From assembly GCA_024760905.1 (NCBI GenBank), contig CM045734.1, positions 40,257,564 through 40,321,563 of the forward strand: DNA of 64,000 nt, in the 5' to 3' direction. This DNA is from Plotosus lineatus. Its lineage: Eukaryota > Chordata > Actinopteri > Siluriformes > Plotosidae. A program made the position numbers and the translations under genes. The notes below the pieces were generated by a model. The model was not told the DNA's origin, did not search any database, and saw only the letters and a list, made by a program, of their open reading frames with translations. Below, piece after piece: positions 46,671 through 58,059 of this stretch; position 1 is the first letter of the stretch, and every line of letters begins with the position of its first letter.

Positions 46671-47045
46671 GGGGGGGGGTCAACAGTGTCCACAACGATT
46701 TTCCCCATGAGCAGAATAAGGGCCAACCCCTCTCAAGATGGGTAGTTCCAGAGCACAAGCCATGCCGGTGAGTCTGACTATATCTAGTCGCTATCTCCCA
46801 ACCTCACGCATCAGCTCAGGCTCCTTCCACGCCAGAGAGGTGACATCCCATGTCCCAAGAGACAGTCAGTAGCCAAGGTCCGACAGAACCCCTGCCTTCG
46901 GCTCCAACTCGACTCGCAATGCACCTGACCCCTATAGCTCCTCCCACAGATAGTGGGTCCATGATGACCCATGTCTCCTTATCAGGCTGGGCAGGGCCGG
47001 GCTCCATGGGCAGAAGTCCAGCCACCAGGCACTTGTTTTCAAAAG
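45680..47045 (-). pseudogene. Rex3/RTE-like LINE relic with RT core deleted
   Basis: Minus strand. 47000-46800 gives a start-like segment with SWDMGCHLSGVEGA (cf. GTWNVSSLAGKE of the endonuclease N-terminus). 46750-46520 has GTTHLERGWPLF. 46495-46260 has HSLSIMSTMFEIKGVHKCTW, the end of the endonuclease. It then jumps to the RT C-terminus: VVVKRELSHKEFWVVTKRTR (about 46110) and [20 protein letters not shown] (about 45860), ending CCPYDP. The endonuclease-to-RT core, including YxDD, is missing. A (GT)n array with a G run (46638-46679) interrupts it. Family by recall of fish Rex3-type proteins. Confidence 0.78.
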
Positions 47046-47704
47046 CCAATATGAAATACACTGATATGAAAACATTTACTTGTTATTTTTAACTTTTTTC
47101 AATATAAGGTTATTTAATGAAAGTGTTTGTACAGAGATGTGCACAAAGAAAAATAACTAAGATATGCCTAAATGTTAACATAATTTGCTGTTTGGCGATA
47201 TTTCCAGTATCTGGGACCTTTTACACAGTTCCCTCAAGTTTCTTGCTATCCCTATCTTCTTATTAGCTGATCGATGTGAAGTGACGTGTTCTGAGCTACA
47301 GCCACAATTACATATTTGACTACTTCTTACTCAAAGTATTGAAAAGGTTTTATCAGTTTCTTGTCATTTTTAATCACATCAGTGTTGAGTTCTTGATTCT
47401 GACTGGTCACAAGTTAAATAATTTTCTATAATGACAGCTTTGAGAGTTGATGTAACCCCAAGGCAAATCACATTCATATTGCACTCCTAGGTTATTGTTT
47501 CTATAGTAACCACTGCACCAGGACTTTTATTACTGCATGTAACCTCTGGCTAGTAAAAATCAGGTGGAGAATGGCAATATATTTGGCATATTTAAACTCC
47601 ATACTTAGTCTTACAGTTCTAAAAATGCTTATGTAATTCATTTAATTTTTTAATTCAATCATTTCATAGTTTTGGAAATAATCTGGTCCGGATTCTATAA
47701 AGAA
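47046..47704. other. No recognisable feature
   Basis: AT-rich; nothing recognised. Confidence 0.5.
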
Positions 47705-48125
47705 AAATCTATAAATTATTGGCTCAGTGGTTAAGACTCTGGAATATTGTGAGTCAAAGATCAGGGGTTCAGTACCAGGGTACTGCCACTGTGGCATCCT
47801 TGAGCAAAGTCCTCAATCCTCAGTTTTATTAAGGGCAATACAGTGGTGCAGTGGTTAGCCTGTCCACCTCAAAGCAAGATTTTTGAACTCAGGACATTTC
47901 TGTATGGAGTTTGCATGTTGTCTTCATGCTTGCATGGGTTTCCTCCATGTACTCTGGTTTCCTTTCACAGTCCAAAAACATGCACAGTGAGCAAAATAGG
48001 TGTTCCATATCACTCCGAGGGTAGGTGTGAGTATGAATGGTTGTGTGTTTTGCAGTGGTATCAAGCAATTCAGGAATTTAATGGACACCAGCCTCCTCAT
48101 TACTCAAATTAGGATTAAGGCTCAA
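47705..48125 (+). mobile_element. Family D SINE head (47705-47832) and V-SINE (47835-48125)
   Basis: The first has GGCTCAGTGGTTAAGACTCT, AGGGGTTCAGTACC and CTTGAGCAAAGTCC. The second is a plus-strand V-SINE with GGAGTTTGCATGTTGTC, CACAGTCCAAAAACATGCAC and a damaged tail ii. They are adjacent without an obvious duplication. Confidence 0.72.
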
Positions 48126-48524
48126 TTCGCTTTTCATTTAACCTCCTCTTTAACTTTTAGTTCACGGCTTCCCCCATCATGAGCAATGCAGCACAATATG
48201 GTGAAAGCTCCTGCAATCAATGTGTGTTTGAAGATAGATATAAATATACAAAATACTCCAGCATGCAAACATTTGTACAGGCAGGAACCCCATCTAATTG
48301 TAAAACGTTAAGATTTTTAAACGATTGTAATAAGTATAAAAGTCATGCTTTCTCTATCCTCTGAAATTGCTATTACTCTGGAAAATTCCTCTCCATTTGC
48401 TTCTTTCTTTCATTTTATCTAGAGAATTGTCATGTGATCCAACTGCCCAAACTCTCCTTGCACACATGTCATCTCACACCTGTTAAGTGTAATTGCAAAT
48501 AGTTAACTGGGAATTGTTCCTGTT
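48126..48524. other. No recognisable feature
   Basis: Nothing recognised. Confidence 0.5.
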
Positions 48525-49500
48525 GTCCCCATCAGTGCAGCTAACTGGGTTATCAAAGGCCAGTCATGTCTCTCACTGTCTGTGGTCGGAGGTATGTAAA
48601 AATAACCATTGCTGTCATTTGTACAAAGTAGGCTACTGTGTTTCCACCAACGTGGTTCTACCCTGCAATGATCCTTGGTTAACAAAAAAAAAAAAAAAAA
48701 AAACATTCAACATCCAGTTAGGTCAAGAACACTCTCAAGAAGGTGTACATATAACTGTGAAACTTTACAATCTAGAAACAGCTTATAAAAGATTTCTACT
48801 GAGGATTTATCTCAAAATGCAATTTACTGGTAGTACTCAAAAACAGGAAAGCCAGATAAGACCTTTCTAGAAAAACCTTCTCAGTCCTGAAAACTGAAGC
48901 GCTGTGAATCCAAGTACCAAAATGATGGGAAGAGCACAGTATGGAATTGAAAAAGAGGGACTCATAATCCAAAGCATACCCACATCTATCAAATACGAAC
49001 AGCGGAATTGGGACACTGGAGTTTCTGCATGGTGAATTCTGAAGTATATTGAACTCTGTTCAGATTCAATCAAATGCTGCAAACTTGACTGGAAGGTACT
49101 TCACGGTGTAAATATACAACAAATGCAAAAACTCAAACTTCTTAAGACAAAAAAAAAAAAAAGAGAGAGAAACAAACTGAAGTACTACAGTAATTGCCTG
49201 GCAAAGCATTTCAAATGAGAAAAATTGGTCCTACACATGCGTTCCAACCTGCAGGCAGAAACTAATGACAAAGGATTTGCATCCCAGTATTAAAAATGAT
49301 ACTATATTATATATTTTATAGGTTAGGGCTTCAAGCCCCATAGTCAACAGGTTGTCACTGCCCCCCCAATGCAGCTAACTGGGTTATAAAAGGCCGGCCA
49401 TGTCTCTCGCTGTCTATGGTGTGAGGCTGTAAAAGAACCATTGCTGACCTTCTTCAAGAGTAGGCTGTATAGCTGTCAGGATGTTTCTGAAGATGTGAGG
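48525..49500 (+). mobile_element. Two partial SINE family A copies
   Basis: 48525-48690 (core and a truncated start of tail ii, then an A run at 48684-48702) and 49322-49500 (half head, core, no tail). The sequence between (48703-49321) shows no recognised feature. Confidence 0.78.
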
Positions 49501-49635
49501 AGTTGCGAGCCCATCGCTACAGTCTTCACATTGTAAGGTTACACGCTACAGAAAGTACAAAAACAGCAAATCCTGTGGAGCGCTTGGCCTGTAGCTCAGC
49601 TGCGTCCATTATAATTAATTAAATTATATACAGTG

Positions 49636-49938
49636 TTACCTTGATTTATGAGTGTCTTTTATGTACTGTACTCATGATGTCGTCATCCATCCTCTTTACT
49701 CCCAAAGAGAACCTCAACATTTTCATCTTTATTATTATTATTATGAAATATTTATTGTTTTTAACATGTTTATCTTTAAATATATTAAGTCAAATGTATG
49801 TGTTTGTGTCAGGTTATGAGTTTGGGAGGGGTTTGGAACGGATTAATAACTTCTATTATTTCCTATGGAAATTTTTGTTTTATCGAACGAACATTTTGAC
49901 TTGGGAGCCTGCTCGCAGAACAGATTAATTTCGTAATT
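49636..49938. mobile_element. Tigger-like MITE family 2 fragment carrying an RTE-like piece
   Basis: Starts CAGTGTTACCTTGATTTATG, then after about 40 bases a 60-base inverse piece of the RTE-like LINE (CTCCCAAAGAGAACCTCAAC at about 49700), then the usual family 2 right half (GTCAGGTTATGAGTTTGGGA). The final tip is lost in a (GT)n(TA)n array (49937-49988). Confidence 0.72.
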
Positions 49939-49996
<58 letters not shown>

Positions 49997-50005
49997 TACA
50001 CACCT

Positions 50006-50600
50006 ATACCGTATTTGACGTAATAAGCGCCCTGATCCAATGAGCACACACCCCCCCCCCAGCGTTTTTTGTCTTGTGTCTAATAAACGCCCATGTGTAC
50101 TGCAAGCAAAATGGTAGATCAAATTTACTAATTTTATTTGATCAGTCTCTGTAATGGTAAAATGTGAGCTTACACATAATTTCAAGACCCCCTGCCACTG
50201 GGGAATGTCTATAATGTTCATTAGTAACCTCACATTTGATTGTTCCACCGTGCTTTAAAAAAACAGGAAAATATTTTGCTGTGTTCTCTTGGTAAATGTC
50301 CAACAACTGATGAACCATTAGAAACTGCTACAGTAAAACTATGGGATGCTCTGAATGAATCCGATATGAAATCAGAAATCCAGATATTGACCGATCAGAA
50401 AGTGATGAGTATTTTTCACTCGATTCTCCTGCTCACTAACTTCATAAATTTAAGGACTTTCCTGGACATGTGCTTTTGTTTGTTTTTGTAGATTGGTTCA
50501 ACTTGCCATGTGCTAAAGCTGACATTTGTGTTGATTGGCTTGATTTTACTTCCGAGGAAATGTTTAAAGGAACATCACCTGGAGGGAAAAGTAAGGGGTG

Positions 50601-50631
<31 letters not shown>

Positions 50632-51763
50632 GCTGTTTTCTATATAATATAATCAACGTGATAAGCGCCCAGGGTGCTTTAAAAATTGGAGTGGGTGGGC
50701 GTTTATTAAAATTATACCAGTGGAGTGGAATGGTAAGTGCTAATTACCATCGCGGTGGAAAACATGAATAATAACCGAACAATAAAAGAGTTTTACTGCT
50801 ATTTGTTATTCATGTTATGGCATCAACCAAACTACTTACATGAAAGCTGAAAAGAAACAGAAAACAGCATAAAAAAAGATGTTTCCTTCCCTTACTTTTC
50901 CCTCCAGGTGTTTTTCCTTTAAACATTTTCCCAAGTAAAATGAGCCAATTAGAATGTCAACTTTAGCGCACGGCAAGTGGAACCAATCAACACAAGCATA
51001 AACAAAAGCACATGTCCAGGAAGTCTTTAAATTTATAAAGTTAAATACTCATCACTTTCTGATAGGTCCATATCTGGCTCATCGCTTCATTCATCCAGAG
51101 CGTCCCATAGTTTTGCTATAACAGTTTCTAAAGGTTCATCTTGTTGGACATTTACCAAGAGAACAGCAAAATATTTTCCTGTTTTTTACAGCACGGCAGA
51201 ACAATCAAATGTGTTGTGAATGATGAACATTATAGACATTCCCCCATGGCAGGCTGTCTTAAAATACCGTGTAAACTCACTTTTACAGGCAGTGAACACC
51301 TCATTTTATGGTTAGAGACTGATCGAATAAAATGAGTAAATTTGTTCTCCAATTTTGCTCCCAGTACACATAGGCACTTGTTTGGGTCCGGTGGCGTAGT
51401 GGTTAGGGTGCTGCACTCATGATCAAGAGGTTGTGAGTTTGAATCCCAGTTAGACCCCCCACTGTGCTAAGACCCTTGCGCAAGGTCCTAACCACAAGTG
51501 TGCCTCTGTTCACCCAGCAGTATAAATGGGTACCAGTAAAAATTTACTGGGAAGGTAATCTGCGATGGACTAGCCTCCCATCCAGGAGAAGTTGAACTCC
51601 TGGTCGCCTCACGCTACGGAAACCGGGGATAAGCACCGGCCTGATGAGCCGCTACGGCTCAGTTGTAAAAGCCCACAGACTTCACCTTACACACAGGCAC
51701 TTATTTAGACATAAGATCAAAAAAATTGGGGGGGTGGGGCTTATTGCTTCGAATACGATGTGT
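50006..51763. repeat. Inverted pair of related DNA-transposon copies
   Basis: 50006-50727 (tip CCGTATTTGACGTAATAAGC) and, inverted, about 50880-51763 (tip CGTATTCGAAGCAATAAGCC) share most of their length, including AAAATATTTTGCTGT and GTTTAAAGGAA.A.CACCTGGA. Residual coding such as KLWDALNES, and in the other copy an acidic DMDLSESDEY-like end, hints at the C-terminus of a Tigger/pogo-type transposase. They lie tail to tail around about 150 bases, so the whole may be one fold-back element or two insertions. Confidence 0.7.
51384..51688 (+). mobile_element. SINE family C, full length
   Basis: Plus-strand copy GGTGGCGTAGTGGTTAGGGT to GGCTCAGTTGTAAAAGCCC, inserted in the right copy of the inverted pair. 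An 18-bp duplication with two mismatches starts ACACATAGGCACTTG (51366-51383, 51689-51706). Confidence 0.92.
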
Positions 51764-51768
51764 GTCTG

Positions 51769-51791
51769 TTTGTGTGTGTGTGTGTGTGTGC

Positions 51792-51854
<63 letters not shown>

Positions 51855-51873
51855 CATATAGTGTATATGTATG

Positions 51874-51921
<48 letters not shown>

Positions 51922-51965
51922 CACATATGTATATAAATGGATATATATATATATACACATGTGTA
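51769..51965. repeat. Compound (GT)n/(TA)n arrays
   Basis: GT, long TA, a short CATA segment, GT again and TA, nearly self-complementary overall. It explains the many Tyr-Ile and His-Thr frames. Confidence 0.96.
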
Positions 51966-51968
51966 TAT

Positions 51969-52101
51969 AAATGGTTTAATAAAAGTATGGCATCAACCTT
52001 TCAGGAATTTTTTAAGGAATACAACTTATTAGTAACTGTATATAAGTTGTATTCCTTCAAAAATTCCTAAAAGGTTGATGCAATACTTTTATTAAACCAT
52101 T
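51969..52101. repeat. Palindrome, about 60-bp arms
   Basis: Arms 51969-52028 and 52042-52101 are inverse complements with a few differences (outer AAATGGTTTAATAAAAGTAT / ATACTTTTATTAAACCATTT). Spacer about 13 bases. Confidence 0.92.
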
Positions 52102-52854
52102 TAAACTAAAGTCTTCACTTTAAGAGCATGCACTGCTTCATGTGAAATCCATTGTGATGTGATGTACATGGACAAATTTACAATTTTTTTTACACTGATA
52201 CAGTCAGCCCTTTAAGTATTTGGGACAGTCATATACTTTACTGTCATATTTAGAAATCCAAAACAAGTCTAAACCATCTCTTCAATTTAGAAAGCAGAAT
52301 CTTTTAACCTTCACTCCCTTTTAAGACACAAGTAATTACTTAAGTGCTCTAAGATTCCTTGAGGAAGTCGCTTATTACTTTAAACATATGTATAATTTGT
52401 TAATGAGTTTGATGTATCCAGCATGTATGCATGTACCCTTGTCTTTTAGTTTTATTGTTCTTGGCTGGTGTTGTTGAAAACTCTGAGTGTGTTTTAAATA
52501 TCTGTGACAGTGGGAGAGCGCAGTGGCTGGCATGTACAGGCCAGAGTTTAGCTGGAGGACAAGTGTGTAGCAGTAGCGCTTGAGAATACCCTGGGATAAT
52601 TTTTCTTGCTTTATTTCCTTCCACCCATCCAACTATACATTTGCCATCATTGTTGACCAGAAACAACATAGCGGTGTCTGAACACCAGTTTATTTAGATT
52701 TCTTAAAACATTTTATTTACTGCTGTAATTATGGGCACTTCTCCGAAAAAGACAGCACAGTTGTATCTTGTATGAAGTTTCTACAAAGAGAATTACAAAC
52801 TCTAGTTCAACAGAATATTATGACTTAACTCATGTAAGTTTTATAGGGAAACAC
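52102..52854. other. No recognisable feature
   Basis: Nothing recognised on either strand. Confidence 0.5.
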
Positions 52855-53895
52855 GAGGGTACAGGATTAGCACTTTTGCCTCACAGCAAGAAGATTCTAG
52901 GTTTGATCCCCACAGATAATTGGGCTCTTACTTTGTGAAGTTTGTATGGTTTTATATGAATCTCCATTTCTCCATGTGCTATTGTTCCCTTCAGACTTGA
53001 AAAGCGTGTGTGTTAGGTCAACTTGCTACTTTAAATTTGCCACAGGTATGAATATAAGTGTGAGTTGTTGTTGTTTGTCTCAGTGTTTGACCTGTAGATT
53101 GGTTATTCTATATGCTGAGTCTAATGAAAAAAAGGAGAGACAAGTGATCCAACTCAATTCTGAACGGGATACAGGGTCTACTAAAAGAAATGTGAGGAGG
53201 TGTATATTTAAGTTTATCATACTTGAAATATTTAATTTGATTCAAAATTCAGGCGAAAATAAACAATTCCACAGAAACACCTTTAGCTTTGAATATACAG
53301 CACATACTCACCACGGATGGCATTGTTGCTTCAGTTGGTCCTGTCAAGGCTCGGCATCATTATGTAGAAATGAATTAGGGTGATGACCTGAGTGTGCTTA
53401 ATCATCATGTAATCCCATCAATGGACTTTTATTTCTTTCTGGTGCCACAAATAGAAAATTGGAGCTCAACTAGAGAAGGAGTAGATCAGAAAGCATAGGG
53501 AATCGTTTTGACAAATGAACTCGCACCAGGCAGAATGGTGATGTAGTGGTTAACTTGAGTGCATAGCGCAAGACGGTTCTGGGTTTGAGTCCGGAGCATG
53601 TTCCTGTTTCGGAGGGTGTTCCTGGATGGAAATTGCATGTTCTTTCGGTGTTTTTATGGGTTTCCTCTGGATACTCCAGCTTCTTTGTTGAGTAGAAAAT
53701 ATGCATATTTACAAATTGGTTGTTCCAAGTTGCCCCTAGGTGTGAGTAAAAATGGTGTGTGTGTGTGTGTGTGTGTGTGTGCATTGTAATGTATTGGTGA
53801 GGTTGTTCAAATTGCATCTGCCTTCACCCAGTGCTGACTGAGTGAGGCTCCAGCCTCCCCACTAGCATAAGATCAAACAATTCCACAAATGAGTG
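52855..53895 (+). mobile_element. Two V-domain SINEs (52855-53095, 53535-53895)
   Basis: The first is a strongly diverged copy recognisable by GCCTCACAGCAAGAAGATTC and the V-domain. The second has head, V-domain, an internal (TG)n run at 53756-53780 and tail ii. 53096-53534 between them is featureless. Confidence 0.72.
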
Positions 53896-53899
53896 ATGA

Positions 53900-54150
53900 A
53901 AACTAGCATCACAAAGTCCTGACCTTAGCCATATTGGTAATCTTTGAGATATGCTAGAGAAGAGTTTGAATTTCCTGACATTCATTCAAGATATTAGTAA
54001 AAAATGAACCTGACTTTGGATGGAAATAAATATTTTGATATTGCTTAAATTTCTCAAAACAATGCAATGCAATTATGTGGTGAAATGAAGAGTAGCAGTG
54101 ATCCAACACAATAATATTAGAGTGCACAACTTTTTTGGGTCATGTACTGG
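53900..54150 (+). pseudogene. Tc1-like transposase C-terminal fragment
   Basis: Frame SPDLSHIGNL, a stop, DMLEKSL aligns with SPDLNPIENLWDVLEKTL of Tc1 proteins. The catalytic glutamate is replaced by Gly. The C-terminus and 3' flank follow to about 54150. Same group as 44868 and 62600. Confidence 0.72.
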
Positions 54151-54176
54151 ATCTTTAGGTAACATCATATTTCCTT

Positions 54177-54525
54177 ATGGGCAGTGGTAGCCTAGTGGTA
54201 TAAGTGCTGGATCACTGATCCTAAGGCTGGGGGTTCAAGCTCCACTCACCACTGGTTGTCACTGGTCCCCCTCCCAATGCAGCTAACTGGGTTATCAAAG
54301 GCCGACCATGTCTCTCACTGTCTATGGTGTGAGGTTCATGTAAAAGAACCATTGCTGACTTTCGACAAGAGCAGCTGCAAAGCCGTCGGTGTGTTTCCGC
54401 CCTGCGATGGCCGGGCGAGCTGTCCAGGGTGTACTCTGCCCTTGCCCAGAGTCAGCTGGGATGGGGTCAGCCTCCCTGCGGCCCTAATTAGAATTAAGTG
54501 GTTACAGAAAATGAACTGAACTGAA
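54177..54525 (+). mobile_element. SINE family A, full length, tail ii
   Basis: Head GGCAGTGGTAGCCTAGTGGT, core, and tail ii ending AAAATGAACTGAACTGAA. Exact 11-bp duplication CATATTTCCTT (54166-54176, 54526-54536). Confidence 0.95.
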
Positions 54526-54536
54526 CATATTTCCTT

Positions 54537-55284
54537 CAGCACGTCCATGATCTTGGAGCTGTGTGTAGAGTGGTTCCTTCCTGCTGAGACCACACATCAA
54601 GTTTTTCAAGCTCAGGGTGTTTAAGTTGGAGTTGGTCTACCAACAGACCTCAGCACGACCTCTCCTACCTCTCTAACTTTTAAGTGAGCAATTAATAATG
54701 AATTAAAAACTGTATTAAATATATATTTTTAAATTCACCTTTAAGATTTGGAAGTTTTTTGGGTCACCCTTGAACTAATTCTGATGAGTAACTTTCTCTT
54801 CCATTTCCTTTTGAAACAGCTGAAGCAATACATTCATTTATATGCGCTTTCTCGACTTCCTGCTGCCATTTGCATGCTGCCGCAAGCAGAAAGGAATATA
54901 GTGTATATCTTCAGAAAGGTTTCCTGTCTTACTGGAAGATTGTGCATTCTGTGTGTGTGTGTGTGCGTGCGTGTGTGCGCGTGCGCGGTTTCATATTTAT
55001 AAGCTTATTTTGTATGTTACCTAAGGTGTCCTAAATAAAGTCGCTTTTGTGTAGTTCAGACAGAAGTACAGTGAATAAAGTCATGAAGATACAGTGCACA
55101 AGCTTCACATACTGTAATGTCCTTATCAAGCATCAGAACAAATACATATGAGATCTCGGTGATCATCTTTCTCATGAGCTACATGAAATCTACTGTGACA
55201 AGCCAACTTTTGTTCCACAGGAAACTGTGTGTGTGTGTTTGTCTGCAGTCCATGAGCACACACTCGGTTCAAGCAAGTTATTAC
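54537..55284. other. No recognisable feature
   Basis: Nothing recognised apart from a short (GT)n at 54951-54985. Confidence 0.5.
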
Positions 55285-55530
55285 ATTTCACTTTTTACAC
55301 CTGAGCCTAATGGCGCATCAGGCCAGAGCTTATCCCTGGTTTCCGTAGCCTGAGTTCAACTCCTCCTTAATGGGATGCTACTCCATCACATGATACCTTC
55401 CCAGTATTTCTACTGGTCCACATTTAAACTGCTGGATGGATAGAGGCACAGTGGGAGTTTAACAGGGATTGAACCCACGACCTCATAAGCATGAGCCCAG
55501 TACCTTAACCATTGCCCCCAACCCCACACA
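55285..55530 (-). mobile_element. SINE family C, old
   Basis: TTTACACCTGAGCCTAATGG to a head remnant with GGTTAAGGTACTGGGCTCAT (minus). The middle CAGTATTTCTACTGGT block is kept. Confidence 0.8.
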
Positions 55531-56258
55531 TTAGGTCTAACGTTGGGATCGTACGTGTGTCCGAGTACCCATAATACACAAAGTCCGTGAACATGTGCAT
55601 TTGCTATACTAATCATTTTTACTGAAGCATGGTTAGTGTTGCCCGATGAGCTGATTTGGGTATTTTGCAAACTGCAGGTCTGACCAAAGCATAGTGAACC
55701 CTGTCTGGTCTTCTGTTGTTGTAGCGAGTTGTCTTCCAGAATGTGTGAAATGTTTTGTTTAGTGAGTTTTCTACTCCCTGTGGTTAAGAGTGACTATTGG
55801 CATTACCTTTGCCTAAATATCCATAAAAAGCAGTTGAGACATGTTCTCCTTTAATCAATACTGTAGTGCATACAAAATTGTTGCTTAGTGAATTTTATTT
55901 TTGTATTTATTTGTTTGAGGTGTGTGTGTGTGTGTGGAGAGGGCGGTTTACTATTATGCATAAGTAGACTGTTGCATAGTAAAAGCTCACCAGCCATCCC
56001 AGGGCCAAAGTCACTTTAATTGCCTCATTGATATCTTTAATATCTCACACGCTTAACCTGCATCCATGTGATGTGATGTGATGCTTTTCTCATGTGATCG
56101 AGTGCTGTTATCTGAACATTTCCGTTCAAAGTCAGACCATCACAGGCGGAAGTCTTGATATGATTCACAATATCGTGCATTAAAAAGCCCTGCCTTGTGG
56201 TTCTTCAAGCATCCTAGCAAGGAGTTTTCATCAAGGAGATATTTTCAGTCTTAGTTCT
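55531..56258. other. No recognisable feature
   Basis: Nothing recognised. Confidence 0.5.
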
Positions 56259-56402
56259 AGGACCCCCACACTGCAGTTTTCTGTTTTCCATTTTCAAAAG
56301 CACCTGATTCAACACAACAGCTAATTATGAAGGCTTGTGTGTGTTGAATCAGATGTTGGAGCAGGGAAAACAAACAGAAAACTGTGCAGGGGTTCCTCTG
56401 GT
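56259..56402. mobile_element. Small palindromic MITE
   Basis: AGGACCCCCACACTGCAGTT at the left mirrors, inverted, AGAGGAACCCCTGCACAGTT at the right. The middle (TTGAATCAGATG...) is also symmetric. The class is not certain; it looks like a hAT-type MITE but no 8-bp duplication was found. Confidence 0.65.
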
Positions 56403-56732
56403 CGAAGAGTGAAGACTGCTGCTTTAAGACGTGTTTAACACTGATAAGTAAAAACAGGGGAATGGAGTGAACCCTAGTTTCTTTAGTAATTTCAAGATCA
56501 AGTCAGGAAATTAGGGTAGAAGAGCTCAATCTCATGATTATAAATAACTTGGCAGTTAAATAACATTAATTTACCGCGTTGTGTGACTAGTTTCATTGAT
56601 GGCATAAGAACAGCGATATGGGGTAAATTATTACACACATTTAAAAGAAGACTGACAGCTGCAGTCTGTGCCCACCCACATTCATTTCTTGTTAGCTTTG
56701 AACAGCATATAAGCGCACAGTTTTATCCACTA

Positions 56733-57419
56733 CAGGGATCCTTCACTTTCTGCGGTTAATTTGGGACCAAGATCCCCCCCACGACGACCGAATTCCGCGA
56801 AGTAGGATCAACCCTCCAACCCCCCCTGAGTGACGTATACATACATGTATGTGTATATAATATAAATAAATACATATTCAATGCTATAAATGCTTATGAT
56901 AACAATTACCGGGGATTTAGCTCAGTCCCTCCGGAAGGTCGGAGTTCGAATCCGGCCACGTCATACCATGAGATTTTAAAATTTGGGAGTTGTTGCTTTC
57001 TTGCTTGGCGCTCAGCATCAAAAGGATGGAACAACACAACTGGTGCTGTACAGTGGCAAAGTATGTATGAAATTGTGCTATATAAGCATCCACAATAATA
57101 ATAATAATAATGTTAACAGTTAAACATTTAAAAAATAATGCATAATATTTAAATAAAATATAAATACACACACATACAGATGCATGTGAACGCACTCGGA
57201 TGCGCACATCACATACAAAAGTAAGCAGTTTTGGGTTGTTTTTTGTTTTGGTCAGGGGATTTTTTGCATAATTGGCCTTGTTTTTGCGGCATTTTCCTTA
57301 ACTTTTCCCCCATTCTTCCTTAATTTCCTTTTTTTTTTAATTCAATGCATATTTAAAAAAAGAAAACGGGATGCACAGAAACCACATGAATTGAAGCGCG
57401 AAGTAGCAATGCATCCTTG
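56733..57419. mobile_element. MITE with CAGGGATCCYTCAC ends, copy 2
   Basis: Left tip after TA; homologous through most of its length to 13427-13893. Two later insertions hit it: a family E SINE at 56908, and the SINE-psma7 chimera in its right tip. Confidence 0.85.
56908..57115 (+). mobile_element. SINE family E (tRNA-like head)
   Basis: GGGGATTTAGCTCAGTCCCT (A-box-like) and GGAGTTCGAATCCGGCC (B-box-like) begin a unit that ends CTATATAAGCATCCACAATA followed by (AAT)n. Imperfect duplication AACAATTA / AACAGTTA surrounds it. The tRNA-like part lacks an anticodon stem, so it is not a tRNA gene. Confidence 0.72.
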
Positions 57420-57422
57420 TAT

Positions 57423-58041
57423 GTCTGTTTTCCTTTCGGCTTTTTCCCTTTTACTCGGGAGTCGCCAAAGCGAATCATCTGATTCGCACGTTTGATTTGG
57501 CAGAGGTTTTTACGTCGGATGCCCTTCCTGTCATAACCCTTTTTAGCAAGGGACAGAAACACGCTGACGACTTTGCAGCCTACTCTTTACAAAAGTCAGC
57601 AATGGTTCTTTTACATGCCTCTCACCATAGACAGTGAAAATACTAATAACGGAGTATTGACGCGAGCTTCATTGTGTCTTCGACCTATGAAGATTTCTTC
57701 TGTTTCTTCTTCTCAGCTTCCTCCTCTTTTTCTTTCTCAATTTCAGCAACCAACGTCTCGATCTCTTTGGACTCCAGGATCTTGAGAGGTTGATTTCTCC
57801 TGATCAAAGCCAGTTCGATATTCTTTCCACCATACTGGACAACCTCCAGTAAGGCTTTAATAGCCAGTTTGATCGAATCATTGTCACTAGCAATGGCTTC
57901 ATCCATGTAGTTCTTCTCAAGAAACTCCCGCACAGTTTTGGCACTACGTCCAATTGCATTTGCCTTCCATGCATGGTACGTTCCAGAAGGATCAGTCTGA
58001 CATGGCTCGCCTTTGATAACCCAGTTAGCTGCACTGGGGGT
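57423..58041 (-). mobile_element. SINE family A chimera containing a psma7 cDNA piece
   Basis: Minus-strand order: core (from 58041, 5'-truncated), then 361 bases of psma7 mRNA in the same sense, then the rest of the SINE core and tail i down to 57423. An 18-bp duplication with two mismatches (AGCAATGCATCCTTGTAT 57405-57422, AGCAGTGCATCCCTGTAT 58042-58059) encloses the entire chimera, so it arrived as one insertion. The psma7 piece has no poly(A) at its 3' side. Confidence 0.88.
57638..57999 (-). pseudogene. psma7: Proteasome subunit alpha type-7 C-terminal retrofragment
   Basis: The minus strand from 57999 encodes [18 protein letters not shown], then [36 protein letters not shown] and a Lys/Glu-rich end [11 protein letters not shown] with stop at 57685. 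This is 104 uninterrupted codons matching the last roughly 40 percent of PSMA7 (family length about 248), an outer-ring alpha subunit of the 20S proteasome. About 47 bases of 3' UTR-like sequence follow. There are no introns, so it came from processed mRNA. The N-terminal catalytic-core contacts, start codon and promoter are missing. The frame is intact, so insertion is recent or by chance unmutated. Expression would need a SINE or neighbouring promoter. Confidence 0.93.
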
Positions 58042-58059
58042 AGCAGTGCATCCCTGTAT

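Noticed and set aside
57685..57933. A functional psma7 gene
   Set aside because: Only the last 104 codons are present, without introns, start codon or promoter, and embedded in a SINE; it is a retrofragment.
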